Both the position numbers and the translations under genes were made by a program. Shown piece after piece: positions 45,155 to 57,600 of a DNA stretch of 64,000 nt. The DNA comes from Penicillus capitatus. Taxonomy: Eukaryota > Chlorophyta. The notes under the pieces were generated by a model, which was not told the DNA's origin, searched no databases, and worked only from the letters and a program-made list of their open reading frames with translations. Location: positions 1,488,001 through 1,552,000 of the forward strand of contig OZ287699.1 of NCBI GenBank assembly GCA_965649825.1, in the 5' to 3' direction. The first letter of the stretch is position 1. Every line of letters begins with the position of its first letter.

Positions 45155-48100
45155 TTACAATGGTCTGTTCGTCAGTGGACAGATTCCGACGCGCGTCTTC
45201 CATTCTCGCCATGCCTCACGATCCACAACGAGACGAGGATTTGACGTATCACGATGCAGCACTTCGGGAGGAATGGCAACGCCAGTCAGGGCGCAGATCT
45301 CCCGTCGAGCCTATCGGAGATATTCGACAAGCCGAGCGTCTTGCATGCACCCACCCACTTACCCGGCAGTGATGACAGAAGCGATTAGCGAGAAAGGTTT
45401 CTTCGTGACAGAATTGGCATGGCGATGTGTCCAGCTTGTGAACGATGTCTGTTTCCATTGATTTCGTCAGGATCCAATCTCGTATAGACTCTCTCTTGGC
45501 TTCATCGACGTAATGACGCTGTGGAATATCAATGTCCGTCCTGACGCAACACACCCTCGTCATCGAATGGTTCTATATTGCTATCGACGGTTCCACGGGA
45601 TTTCTGTGTTCTCGAAGGAGACGCTGTCCAGCAGGGGAGATGTATTGCCTTCTTCCATTGCGTCGATGATATCTAAGAAACGGTTCAGTAGAACGATCGC
45701 CGTGCTGATGCGTCCTGCAGCGCGGCAGCAAACTCCAGATAAGTAAAAAGCCTAGAGTTCTGACGATGTCAGATTTGACGTTCTCTCCGGCATGGGCGCT
45801 TGCTTTGTCGGCCGGAATGCAATCCAGCAATGTTAGTAGGGAGAGAGACTGTTTCGCAGCTATGTCATCTAGGCCGGCATTTCTGGCAAGTCTTATGAGG
45901 GAGAGATAACGCGCTGCTGAGTAACAAGACATGAGTTTCTGTTGTTCGCCTTGTCTCTTCGCCTCCCCATCCACGACTCTACACACAACAGAAGACGATT
46001 TGAGAACGTCCTTTTGGGAGAGAGCGACTTCAGGAGAACGGCAAAAAGATCTGATTCGACTATATCATCGTATTCCTGTTCGGGAGATCGCAGAATCGTT
46101 TCGGCCAGTGATTGATAAAAGAGAATGTGTTCCTCTTCTCTACTGACACCGTGAGTTGCGCAGATACGCAACGCATATTCCGTGGAACCGTTTTTCCATT
46201 CCTCAATTGCATGGATCGCAGCGTAATGTCCACACTTCTGATCATCTCCAATGTCTTTGGCCAAAGAGTGCACACGCTTCCACTCTTTTCTCGATGCTAA
46301 GATGACAAGAGCCTGCAACAGGACATAGAAAACAGTGCAATGTCATCCAGGATTGGTCAACACCTGATCTATATGACCATGCTGAATCAGTCCCTCCACG
46401 TCTTTTGACTGTGAAAGCTCTTGTCGATGAAATGACTCCACAAATTCCAGCAGACGTGCATCAGAGCCACAAGCTTCTTGCGCTTCGGCAAAGAGACCAC
46501 CCAGACAGTACATCTGAACGACTTCCTGCAACACATGCCATCGAGCACTGCCCTGACAGATAGAGTCGCAACTTTTGAGTTGCCCAAAGCTGCATGAATC
46601 TCTACAGCATCGCGAAATCGTTTCAAATGCGTCAGCCGTGATGTCACAACGGCGGCGACTTCTGGCACTCTTTGAGGGATATGTCTTGCACAGAGCTGTA
46701 CGGCTTCTCTCCAAACCTTGACGTTCAGACTGTATATCAGCAGCATCAGGAAGGTCACATGCCTTGCTAAGAAGATCATGGTTTGATGTTGTTGCGGCGT
46801 CGAGCGTGAGGTAGACATCAATTGCTGCCGAGAAATCAAAACCTCTCTCGTATGCTTTGCCTTTTTGAATCAAGGCTGACGTCACTTCATCCGAGAATCC
46901 CTCTTTTGCTGGTTCCTTGTCGAATTCTATGCATTTCGCCAACTCTAGATGCACACGTTGGGCCAAAGAAGGGATGTAGTTCTCGGCGATGCGCAAGGCG
47001 TCATCAAATCTCTTCAGTTCCTGTTGCGCCGATTCATCAGCAATGACAGATCGACAGCGATCTTGCTTCTTACCATATACATGTCAACAGCCATCTCTGG
47101 ACGCTTTGCCTTCAGATAGAGTTCCTCAGCCAGCAAGTGATTTCCAGCAGCAGCCAAAAGAGCTGCTTGCTTTTCGTGGATCTCCGGAATCAGAGTCGGC
47201 AAAAAATCGCTTGCAATTCTTAGAGCGCGTTCCCAGTTTCCTTCATGCACGTGCATGTCTAACGCTTCTTGTGGTTTTCCTTCATAAGATCACAAGATTC
47301 GAGTGTCCACTTACCACAACTATAACAACGGACCTGCCAAGATGAAGTGCTCTTCGGCTTCTGTACAATGACGTTCGTCTTCGAGACACATGGCATGACG
47401 CGCATGCACTTCCGGTATGCGATCTGGCATGTTCCTCTGCGCAATGTCCAAGGCGTCTTCGTATTGACCCAAAGCCAAGGCATGATCGACAGCCCCGCCG
47501 AAGCCGTCAAATTTCTGGAGAATGGAGAAGTTCCCGTTCATGGCCATATTGTAAGCGACCTGCCAATCAAGTGCGTCACATTTGTGTGACGACTGAAAGA
47601 CAATACCTCGTTGAACGCAGCAGTGTCCCCATGGACCTGGGCAATTCGAACTGTCTCTTCCCACAGCTCTGCAGATCTAAACAGGTAGGTTCAATAGCAA
47701 AGCAACCCTTTGTCCTTATGCACTCTCCTCACCGATACATGTCAAGAGCGGACTTCCAGTCATCACCAGACAAGAAGAATTTCTCAGCCTCATTCCATCT
47801 CTTCTCTCTCCGCAGCTCTTCGCCAATGTACAGGTAGGTGTGTCGAATGTCCTCCTTGTGATGCAGTTTCACAAACCGTACCAAAGGCAGGTACATCCTG
47901 TGCTTCTTGTACATATCAATCACGGCTTGGGCACCGCCATCGATGGTCAGGTAGGCTCGTTCAGCCTCGTCAAAATGCCCTTTCGTCTCCAGATCTGCTC
48001 CAAGATTAAGATAATAGGACTAATAACATTGACTGGATGCAGTTTCATTCAGACAAAGTGCATGTACCGTTTGTTCGAGGGGAGGGATGTGTTCTTCCAC

Positions 48101-51100
48101 CAGCTGTTGCACAGAAGACCAATCTCCACTCGATTGGTACATTTGCACAGCTCCCATGGGATGTTTCGCCAAAAGGTAATGAAGCTCAGCTGGTTTCCAT
48201 TGACCATGAGATCTGAAACTCTCCGCTAATCTCAAATGTTCATCGCGAAATTCTTCAGCGTCCTGCTCAGAAAGAGTGACTCGTATCCACCCAAGTAATG
48301 GAAAGATTGAATTAAACAAGACTCTGAAGAAGATCTGACGCTTGTGTGAGATTGTTTGCGAGGATAGATGACTCCACTGCTCTCTTGGAGTCGCCTGCTT
48401 GCACGTAGCGATCAGCAGCTGCTTCATATTGATGCTGAGCAAACAGGGCGTCTCCCCACTGGCGTTCGACGTCAACGAGGGATGCCGGATCAATGAGACG
48501 ACACATCTCACTTAGCTTTGAGTGACACTCCGCCCTGCGCATGCCGCGTCTTTACACATTTCCCGTGAATGTAGCGAACAGACCTTTCGTACATGGCCTT
48601 CGCTTCCTCATATCGCTGAAGGCATTTCAAGACGTCTCCAGCCGTCTCAAAATGTCCATCTTTGTCTAAGGATGCCAGAACGGAGATGGCCAGATTATCA
48701 TCGATGCATGCATTGCTGTGCATGACTACCTATACCAAAGCTATAAACTAATGAACAAGCAGCAGCCAAGTCGACAACATGGGCAGCTTTGGTGGAGTAT
48801 CCTCCGTTGACATACATCGCAATGGCCGATGAGAAATCCTTCTCTTGTTCTTTGATGCTTGCTGCTTTTGCTTCCTTTCAGGTTAAGTCATACGTGAGAA
48901 TCGTTGCTCAAGAAAAGTACCTACCTGGTTGGTCGCCAATAGCCATTCCATATAGGCACGCTTGAGTTGCTTCGTCTCCGGATGGCGTTTTTGTTCGGCA
49001 ATTCTGATGAGACAACCATCAGGTGGATAACGACATGCACAACAACACCTGATGGCGTCATCCCATCGATCGAGCGCCTTGTAGATTTCAATCAGACGCT
49101 TGGCGCCGCCTTCGTGCTTTAGCATTAGAGACTCAGCTGCTTTCCATTCCTTACTCAGCAATAGAATCATCGCCAAAGCCTCCTCAGAAGCGTACCCCTC
49201 CTCCGACACTTCGGCACATGTGATCGCCTGTTGCCATAGATGAACGCAAGGAAAGAAGTCGGATCGCACTTTTTTTAAGTAGGCGACGCGGTAAAACTGC
49301 CCAATGGCCTCGTAGCACCGAATGGCGCACATAACAGCCGTCTCCCTCAATTCTAGCCGAGACATCGTTTCCAAACTCAACGCTTCCTGAGCGAGACGCT
49401 CCCACTGATAGATGGCATCATTGTTAAGCGTCGAAGTTTCCAATAACGCCACACATTTTTTAAATTCGCATCTCTCAAGGTATCCTGCTCAACGACACAG
49501 TTTCGATCGGAGAAAGCGTTTTTCAGAAATGACTTGAGAAATCGATTGTGGATGTGTCAAACTGAAGGCTTCGAATCCCTGATGAATCTTTTATGGCAAT
49601 ATTGGTCCTACACGAGACAAAAGCGCTTTAATGACGAGAAAAAACAAAGAAAACACCACTTCATGTTCTCTCGTTCGATTCCCAGTATTTGACTCTCTTC
49701 GAGATCAGTGGCGATTTCTTTGGCTTCTCGATCATCGGGAGTGTACCAGACGAATAGAGAGTGATCGTTTTGCGCCAGGATGACATCACAATCCGGTATC
49801 CATTGAGCATACTGACAGTGCTCCAACAGGAGAACTACCTTTTCATCACGGCCTACCCGATTCTTCCCCTTTTCGAGTGAAGCGAGAAACAGAGCTCGGC
49901 GCTTATCGCGAAACAGCAAATGGGATGCATTGCTATTCACTTCCTAAGCCACAAGACAGCAAGAGAGAGAAATGATGCTGACTGAATGGTCGTTTTACGA
50001 GCCAGTCGATCCGTCGGTGATGCTCCACGCATTCAAGCGCCTGGTCAGTGTGAAGGTCGTAGATCTGTATGGTCGTGGCATCGCTTAAATAAGCGAGACG
50101 CTTTGCCGTGTCCGTCACCACCAGACTCGCGGCGTAAGGACTCATGGATGCGGCAGGAAAGATGCCGCAGATTTCATGGTGACCGAATTCGACGACGTGT
50201 ATCTCGCCGCTGCAGTAAAGAATACATGCCTGAATGCAGACCATGATCATTGGAGAGTAGTGGCTGCTGGTTCTTTTACCTTATCGCCACTGAAACAGAA
50301 CCGCTCGTGTTGTTGTGGATCGCTCCTCCATGCGATCTCGCTAAGCAAACACGTTTCTAGGTGACCAAGGAGAACCGTTTTAGGCGTGTGCGCGACAATG
50401 AATTTATCGTGGTGTATTTTCGTATCGAGAATCTCTAACCCCTTGATGGATTTCAGTATCAGCCGAGACCCAGTGACCATGCTCTTGACAATCACCTGAG
50501 CGAATGCCACACAATTACGAGATGAGTTGTCTTGACAATGAAACGACCGAGCTGTGGTTAATATGTGTAAACTCAAATGTCTTTGAATGGATGTACTTGC
50601 GCAAATAGACGTCGAGCAGTTCCACACCTCCCGCGCCTGTGCCGATGGCGATCTTGGATCCGTCTTCTTTCCATGCAAGGCAGGTGACTGGAGAAAGATT
50701 TTGAATCTGCAAGACGGAGCAATGGCCTCGTGTTGCACTGTCGTTTAGACAAACCGTTTGTTTGACAACTCTTGTCCACGTTTTGGATATCTGATCGCGG
50801 CACAGAATGGACAGGGTGTCCATGCCAGTAAGAATGGCTGTATCCCCGACCGAACTGAAACAGGCAGTGTTGTACATTTCTTGTGCCTCTTTCCCGCCCA
50901 TCTCCGTCAATTGACAGCCCCCGAAATCGTAAAACACTGCCTGACCAGTCACATCGTCGATCGATTTCGTGACACGTTTCACGGTGACTGGCCTTATGAT
51001 CCAAACCGATGACGACAAGACACTGACCACAGGAAGATGCTCGCGGGATGCAGTGGTGTTGCGTTATCTGCTGAAATCTATACGCCGTCGTCGTTTCGTC

Positions 51101-51852
51101 TCTGACTGCCTTTTCTACCGTCCCGTTCAACAAGACGACCTGAGAACGAGCGTCGTTGTTTGTTCAGCAATCGACCCTACTTACGAAAACGAGAGAAATG
51201 CCACAGTTGACGACAATGTGAATGGCCTCGACCGGTATCTCCGGCGACGATACATGGATCTGCGCACTCTTGTTTCCCGTCGTAATCCCTGATCGAATGA
51301 CGCCGTCGATCCCTCCGTAGTAAAGTGTGTCTGGCGAAGAACGCGGCCAAGTAAGTGCCGTGATCGACGAAGTGCTCTGGAACTTATTGCAAATCGCCTT
51401 CTTCGTCCCCCAGTCCTCTCCTAGCCTAAGGAGTTCGCAAGTCCACAATCCTGCAAGCTGCCTCTGTTTACCGATAGACGAAGACGCAGTTATCGCTCTG
51501 CGCGACAGCGAGCTTTGTCGAATCCGGACTGAAAGCCAATGCCCGTATGGAATAGACGGCGGCTGCGTTTGTTCCCAGCGCCTTTGTCTTGAACTTGTCT
51601 TTCTTCTCGCCTGGACACCAAGACACTCGAAACACCGAAACCGACTCCTGACGTCGTCTGCCTTGCTCGTCAAACAGGTAGACGATACGGTCCGCTTTCG
51701 CCACAGCGAGTTTCAAACTGCACCCGATTGCCGATTTCATCGACAGTGGCGGACAAATTGGTGGTTGACTTGTTGGGTGACCAGGCGATTGCCCAGACGA
51801 CATGCAGTTCGGTCTTCGGTGCGATGACAGTATTCAGATGCCGTAACTGCAT
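45155..51852 (-). CDS. IFT172: intraflagellar transport protein IFT172
   Basis: Largest IFT-B peripheral subunit, needed for tip turnaround in cilia. Starts MQLRHLNTVIAP at 51852. Two beta-propellers: KLAVAKADRIVYLFDEQGRR, ALAFSPDSTKLAVAQSDNCV, RLGEDWGTKKAICNKFQSTS, then CLAWKEDGSKIAIGTGAGGV, HDKFIVAHTPKTVLLGHLET, SEIAWRSDPQQ. The long TPR-like part follows: RWDDAIRCCCACRYPPD, AYMEWLLATNQ, MYKKHRMYLPLVRFVKLHHK, TYLYIGEELRREKRWNEAEK, ALDIAQRNMPDRIPEVHARH. The C-terminus RHYVDEAKRESIRDWILTKS and EAWREWKTRVGICPLTNRPL matches the family end and stops at 45155. Many short introns. A C-x2-C...C-x2-C pair (PCQFC, FCHHC) near the end is like a zinc ribbon. ETFA begins 36 bp downstream. Confidence 0.9.
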
Positions 51853-51990
51853 CGTCGACTAAAACGAAAGACGCACGCAAAGGCGACGGTCTAAAGTCAA
51901 CGTAAGGACGGTATCACTCAACGCCAAACGATTTTGCACGTGATGTAGTGTCCATCCAACAACACACGTCTAAAGGACTGCTCCTCGATG

Positions 51991-52762
51991 TCATAGTTCT
52001 ACATGAGGAGCAGCGGAGCCGTCACATGCTTTTGCCAGACGCAGGCAGAGAACATCCACGAGCTCTGCAAAAGAAGACCAGGCAGTGTCCATCGACTGCT
52101 CGTATTGCCACACAACTGGAGCACCTGTCGTTTCATCAAAGCCATTCTGAATCGCCTCAACCAGGTCATCCTCGTGGTCCTCTATCAAACGGCCGCAGTA
52201 AGCACTCAGTTCCTTGTGTCTTCCTTTCTCCTCTTCTTTGCTCATCTCTATGACACACCCAGTCATTTCAGACGATGTTCTGACGGTGTTTCCTCACGAA
52301 AACTGATTTCTCTCGAAGCCTTGACATGGACCCAACCCAACTTCAATGGCGATCCGTCATTTGGATTACGGTAGCCCCAAGTGTAACTCCGGCAAACATC
52401 ACACAAATCTTCCAGAAGCTCAATCATACGCAGCTCACTCAGTCTGCAGTCCACAGGAAACAGCCATCACACTCCATACCTTACTGAGTCTTAGATATCT
52501 TGTATGGACCTGTATTCGATCACCTTTCCGTGACGTTTTCCAGATGGGTCTAGTCGGTGACGCATGTCGATATGGTTGCGCGGCCCTTCGGCCTCCAGAC
52601 GTGCTATCAACTCCTTCTAGAAGGAACACCAGAATCTGTGGTGAAGACAGACAAGCTGCTTACGGCAACAATTCTGCACGCTTCGCATTTGTCTTCGATG
52701 GAGACGACGGAGGGGCTGAGATGCAGAAGCAGCACAAGCAATGCGGCGACGGTAACACACAT
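51991..52762 (-). CDS. Canopy-family (DUF3456) secretory-pathway protein
   Basis: Canopy proteins are saposin-like chaperones of the endoplasmic reticulum. Start at 52762 with a signal peptide: MCVTVAALLVLLLHLSPSVV, then EDKCEACRIVA. A 47-nt intron leads to KELIARLEAEGPRNHIDMRH, and another to SELRMIELLEDLCDVCRSYT, the family's 'SExRLIExLExLC' signature. The last exon, KEEEKGRHKELSAYCGRLIE, EDHEDDLVEAIQNG, matches the conserved 'C-x3-LIExHEDxLVExI' stretch. Paired cysteines (CEAC, LCDVC, YCGRL) fit the disulfide pattern. No KDEL-like retrieval signal at the end (SAAPHVEL ends in -EL only). Confidence 0.82.
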
Positions 52763-52896
52763 TGGCACTGGACTCAGCCAGATTTACATCAAAGCGCTGC
52801 TATAAATTTTGTTTGTGTGTTCGCCTTCGATGCTCAGAGAAAGGACGTCGAGACTCTTGATGAACGCATTTCGTGCGATATGCGGTACGGTGATAT

Positions 52897-54080
52897 GTCT
52901 TGGTCTCCCTTCTTCCGCGTTTAAAGGGATTATTATCAACCCTTTTGCGATAAAGAAGATCTTTCACGTTGGTTGGCATATCTTGCCTACGGAGACAGGA
53001 AAAATGCGCGTACACGACGACGTGTCATGGCACCGAATACACTGGTCGATGAGTACGACTGACTGCCCTCAGGAAGTTGAGCAATTCTGTCAGCTGCATA
53101 GCGAGCCGCCAGTCAAGATATTCCACTGGATCGCAGTCTGGGGATGACCAGATCTTGGACACCAAATCTGTCAACAGTGTTTCTTCGGTGGCTTCTGGGA
53201 TTCCCAGAGGATGCTTCGTTGCTGTGTTGTGTAGATGAAGACTTTAAATCGTTCAGCAAATCGCAGAAATCACTGCACAGAGTGCGGAATTTTGAAGAGA
53301 AAAGTACTCGATTCGCAGACGCCGAGAGAAGGGTAAGGCAGCCACTGTGGTCGGCACGATGCGGTTAGTGGTGGATCAGGATCATACGGTCCGCAGCCGC
53401 GGTGGTGGATCAGGATCATACGGTCCGCAGCCGCGGTGGTGGATCAGGATCATACGGTCTGCAGCCGCGGTGGCCAGCACGGTGGCTGCAAACCGTACCC
53501 ACTATTTATTGAGACTTCGCGTGGCATTTGTCAGACAGACATCGAAATGGCAAATCGATCGACGCGTGCGCAAGACCGCATAACCCCTGAACAGTCTCAC
53601 CTGTTAAACGAAGAGATCGCAGAATGCCGCGATCTCCATCGTTTTTTAACAAAACGATCCGCGAGTTCGACTTGCGCCTTTCGCAAGGCACACGCAACAT
53701 CGAGGGGAGAGAAGAATTTTTTACACGACCATGTACGTGCTGACAATGCACAAGAACTCTGCTAACTTCTTTTTAGTCGTCCTTAGGTCAGAAGAACCTG
53801 CTCGAAGAGTGACGGAGACATATGTTGACAGTGTACGTTCAGCGATGAAGGCGCTTGAAGCTAGATTAGGCCGAATCAAGGCCGTTCTGGATGCCAGCCC
53901 CGCATTGGCCGATTCGATAGAGGCCAGCGCAGACCGTAAGATGTTGGAAGTTTGTTCGAAATAACGGAAGAGATAAAGATTATGGACGCCGAAATCCAGA
54001 AGAAGACTGCCGCTGTGGATGCCCTTGTCAATAAGGCTCAAGGGGCTATGGACCATTTCTTTAAAGGCGTTGGAATGTAA
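52897..54080 (+). CDS. uncertain spliced gene with helical segments, around a minisatellite
   Basis: Several open pieces on the plus strand look protein-like but I could not join them with confidence: MSWSPFFRV near 52897, then DYYQPFCDKEDLSRWLAYLA (to about 53050), a Ser-rich piece, DEDFKSFSKSQKSLHRVRNF to about 53340, FFNKTIREFDLRLSQGTRNI (53640-53720), RSEEPARRVTETYVDSVRSA (53790-53950) and IMDAEIQKKTAAVDALVNKA to GVGM with TAA near 54080. The last three form a coiled coil and would suit a nucleoporin or tether. A frame change at about 53950 has no good intron. It is either a real gene with introns I misplace or a decaying one. Confidence 0.35.
53372..53473 (+). repeat. 34-bp tandem minisatellite, three copies
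   Basis: Three units of 34 bp at 53372-53405, 53406-53439 and 53440-53473. Each begins tggatcaggatcatacggtc and ends ccgcagccgcggtgg; the third differs by one c-to-t. The unit length is not a multiple of three, so the repeats read through different frames if translated. A partial fourth unit (ccagcacggtgg) follows. Confidence 0.92.
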
Positions 54081-55192
54081 GACAATTGTGTAAGCCAAAT
54101 AACATCTGCATCTCCCAATATCGCTCTGTTACCAAACGCACAGTCTCCCGATATTCGCGCTCTTAGAACACGATCTGCATTGGCAGCCGACAGATGTGAC
54201 GTGACGTATACGCCCATCAAGGCAGACATCTACTCAATAAGGCAATGGAAGAAGACAACAAAAAAGAATTTGAAGAAGGGTGACAGGTATTGGCTGACAT
54301 GAAATTGCAAACAGTTTGGTACATATGGACAGTGGGAGCAGCAGAAAGGTTCTCTGCATTTCAGATTGAGTACTCTGGCGCTTCAGCAATCGGCCATTTC
54401 TCCAAGGCTTCGTCATCATCTATTGTCGAATCAACCACAGAATGCTTGCACATGAAAACACAGTCACGGCGAAACAGGAAAGAACCATATCGATGACGCA
54501 CATGTCCAGACTCTTCCCTTGCAGTCATTTCCTCATCGTTCTCTTCTGTCTCAGCGCTGCCTCTTCTTTGCGACAAAGAGGGTTCAGAGTTTGATATTGT
54601 TTTGACGAGCCAAAAGGGTGAAGAGATTTGCAGAATCGAACGATTTGAAGCAAAAGCGATGCGACTGCAGAAGCAGACAACATCTTATAGCCATCTTACA
54701 GAGATCGTCTATGAACCAGAGTCGCTCGTAGATGTGCCGATTTGCCAAGCAGAGTCAGAGACATGTAGTTCTGGATGGAAACGCGTCAGGAAGAGCCGTC
54801 GATGGTAGGCCACTGTCCTGGGTCTTCTGCAGACATGGAGAGTGCGATCATCTTCTGGCGGTATTCGGATGGTGTTCCCGTCTATAGATGGAGTTCCATC
54901 TTCTCTCTGGTCGGCAATGAAGAACATCAAGCAGAAATTCCGTCAAAGACCAATGAGGCATCAGCATTGCTCTGTACACCTCGCTCAGCAGAGGACGTCA
55001 TGAACGATGACGTCTGCTCACATAGATGACATAAACGGTCATCGAATGGAAGAGAATCTGTCGAGATCTGCCAAACTGCGAGATGCCCCTCTGCACGATG
55101 TCCCACAACATTTGCAGCTCTTTCCTCAACTATGCGGGAACTTAAGAATTTTGTCCCGCTTCCCATTACACCTTCCTGCAAAGAAAGAGATT
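54081..55192. other. disrupted coding-like sequence, no gene called
   Basis: About 1.1 kb before the polyketide-synthase fragment. Frames such as LTEIVYEPESLVDVPICQAE (near 54700) and SADMESAIIFWRYSDGVPVY (near 54840) are cut by stops. They may be upstream remains of the same synthase but no motif proves it. Confidence 0.35.
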
Positions 55193-56194
55193 TGACTTTG
55201 GCTGTCAAAGCGATTGGCATCAGTTTCAGAGGCGTGCTCAATGTTGTGGGAATGTACGTACCCTAGAGATCTTAACCCTCCAAGAGGAGACAGTGCTGGG
55301 CGCATCACGCATTCAAATGATCGTTCTCACACAGGTGATGCTGTAATTGGCCTGGCTGCTGAAAGACTCGGATCTCATGTCGTCTGTCCCGGAATGACAT
55401 TGGCGTCCATTTCCTCAACTATGTCCTTCGCAGAGGCAGCCATCTGTCCAACCGTCTACATCACAGTCGACATGGCACTACTCAAATGCTCTGAGATGCA
55501 GCATGGGGAATCTTACTGGTCCACGGAGCGACAGGAGGCGTCGGGATGGCAGCTTTGCAGGTTATTCCGTCTAAACGGCAAGGGTAATCGCCACTGCAGG
55601 ATCTCCTTAGAAGAGGCACGTGCTGCGTACCATGGGAATGGACACAATGCTCAATTCACGATCCGTCGATTTCTGTGAAGGCAGAGAATCCGTTCAGTTC
55701 TGGCAGCCAATGTGCCACTGGCTGATGCGCTAGAGACGCCACTCGGCGACTCTGTTCTTCCCTTTCGCCACCCATTGCTCTTTTCATTGATCGCATCGTT
55801 GATGGGATCTCCTGCGTAATCCAACTACAATGCTGCAAATGAATGGTTGCATGCCGTGGTTGTGAGATCTAAGCACAGGGGATGCTGCGGTACCAGTGTT
55901 CAGTGGGGGTGCTTGGAGAGGCGCTGGTGTGGCGATGCGAATGAAGAGACGTCTGGAACGCATGCGACTCTCACTCATCACACCTACTGCTGGTCTGCCT
56001 GCCCTCGAAGGCATTCTGAATCCACAAACATCACTGTCTGCCTGCTACTGCTGCATTCCTTTATCTGGGAGAGATTCATGGCAGAGAACCGTGCGGATCC
56101 CTTCTTCTCAAACTATGTCGCACAGAAAATCGCCGATATCGAAGAAAAGAAAGAGACGGTGGATGATTCGTTGCCAGAGATCGATGCTGATTAG
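55193..56194 (+). pseudogene. polyketide/fatty-acid synthase fragment, enoyl-reductase to ketoreductase tail, frameshifted
   Basis: Type I synthase remains. The enoyl-reductase start, LAVKAIGISFRGVLNVVGMY, is followed after a frame change by RDLNPPRGDSAG (family YPGDPxPPxGDCAG), then GDAVIGLAAERLGSHVVCPG, AICPTVYITVDMALL and, in another frame, ILLVHGATGGVGMAALQVI (the NADPH loop). Further on, GAWRGAGVAMRMKRRLERMR, ITPTAGLPALEGIL looks like the 'NWGxWxxxGMA' end of a ketoreductase, and after a further shift WERFMAENRADPFFSN resembles the following segment. At least three frame changes without good intron signals make it a pseudogene or fragment. A related copy lies at 57119-57600 on the other strand. 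Confidence 0.65.
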
Positions 56195-56471
56195 ATTGGA
56201 CCTATGGTCACAAATGTCATGGAGGGTGCCTTTGAGTAGGCTCATAATCGCAGAAAGTCCCTTGGACAGTTTTTTGATCTATTAAACTTCACCAAGTTTA
56301 GTATTGTGAAATCGCGTCTCGGGCCCATGACGAATGACACACTCGACGCCCAGACGACTCTCGCTTACAGATGATACCCAAAACGTTTGACACAGGTAAA
56401 CGCACGGACCGATTACGATACGATACAACTGTTCGGTTTCCTCCTTTATTATTTGCCGCCAATCGTCTTCT

Positions 56472-56830
56472 TATTCGCATGTTATTCTTCTTGAAATACG
56501 GTCGGGTTCACAAGTATACAAAGCATCTATAGATCCTTCGAGGAGCTCCAAACTAGAATACAAGTGCTTGTGATCGACTTCAATCTGTTGATACATTGTT
56601 TTTACAGCCTCCATTGATCGGCGGAGGCCATCAACCGCCTCTTGAATCAGCTGGGTGCAGTATTCTTTGCGGCTTCCTGATGGGACAGCGGTCCGAGGGT
56701 GCCGAGGGTACTTGACCGACCGGACTCGCCATGCAATCAGTCTTAGCTTCGACTCGACACAGTTTTCCTCCGCCTTCGCACACGCGTTGGCGCGCACGCG
56801 GCGCGCCAGAGTCAGACGAATCCCCGTCAG
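56472..56830. repeat. GC-rich dispersed repeat, copy 1 (about 56671-56830)
   Basis: Within this stretch, 56671-56712 (gcttcctgatgggacagcgg then tccgagggtgccgagggta) and 56768-56830 (cctccgccttcgcacacg, ggcgcgcacgcggcgcgcc, atccccgtcag) match 58876-59032 in the same order. A minus-strand frame across 56471-56968 ends in a helical piece (MEAVKTMYQQIEVDHKHLYS) that might be an old exon, but I do not call a gene. Confidence 0.6.
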
Positions 56831-56838
56831 GAACTGGC

Positions 56839-56990
56839 TCTCTTTCTGTTCGAACAAACAGGTAGACGTCGTCAATAAGCACACGACTGGATTAGTCCTC
56901 GCGTCCTCTGCGACGGAAATTGTGTTTCTCTCCGTTTCGACAAACGGGTCGACGTCGTCCATAAACACACGACTGCTATGGCCTCGTCGC
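56839..56990. repeat. imperfect direct duplication, about 60 bp twice
   Basis: Copies at about 56839-56900 and 56927-56985 share ctctttctgttcga/ctctccgtttcga, acaaac-ggt-gacgtcgtc and aataa/ataaa-cacacgactg, with later substitutions. An old local duplication. Confidence 0.7.
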
Positions 56991-57040
56991 GTTTATACGA
57001 CGGTTCCTTGCAATCTCCTACTACATTGATGAAATCATAA

Positions 57041-57081
57041 ACGGTTTGATGCATTCAATAGACGGTTCGATGCATTCAATG
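57041..57081 (+). repeat. two copies of a 19-bp direct repeat
   Basis: acggtttgatgcattcaat at 57041 and acggttcgatgcattcaat at 57062, one base different, followed by gaaccgt, which is the inverse of acggttc. Could be a small recombination or hairpin site. Confidence 0.7.
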
Positions 57082-57118
57082 AACCGTAGAGTATTCCGGG
57101 CGATGTCAAGGATCGGGC

Positions 57119-57600
57119 TCATAGGGCCACAGACTCTGAGATCTTCTGCAAAAGAGACGTCTCTTGAATTGAAGACTGAAGAGATTCCGGCCAGTCTTCG
57201 CAGATTGTGTGTTTTCTTGGGCCTTCTGCCATCGTAAATATCTTCAGTCTATTGAAACTGGCTAATTCAACAAAAGGCCTATCCCACTCCTCCAGCTGCA
57301 GAATGCACCAACATGGCATCACCTTTGCTGAATGTCTCGACACGGTGCAGATCTGTATCGACAGTGATGAAGACAGTGGTAACCGTCGCTGCTTGGCATG
57401 GTGACATTGTAGTGCGGGAGGTGACCACATGAGATCCAAGACAGCCAGCTGCCAGTCCAAAACAGCCTCTCCACGCCTTTGCCTGTGGCACTGATCCCCG
57501 AACAGTCACCTTTAGGAGGACTTGGGTCGCCAGGGTACATCCCCGAGATTTTCAACGCATCTCTAAAATTCACACCAACGGCCTTGATTTCCACCAGCAA
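57119..57600 (-). pseudogene. polyketide/fatty-acid synthase enoyl-reductase fragment, opposite strand
   Basis: Reads on the minus strand: MLVEIKAVGVNFRDALKISG, MYPGDPSPPKGDCSG (textbook enoyl-reductase start), then in shifted frames AAGCLGSHVVTSRTTMSP, TVTTVFITVDTDLHRVETFS, GDAMLVHSAAGGVG (NADPH loop) and LKIFTMAEGPRKH with SSIQETSLLQKI. It matches the same segments of the plus-strand copy at 55.2-55.6 kb but keeps different parts intact. Frameshifts after GDCSG and after GGVG break it. No ketosynthase or acyl-carrier motif is seen in the window. Confidence 0.68.

Noticed and set aside
53930-53960. A 15-nt mini-intron (gtaagatgttggaag) in the uncertain coiled-coil gene
   Set aside because: Phases do not fit, and no other intron of that size is supported in the window.
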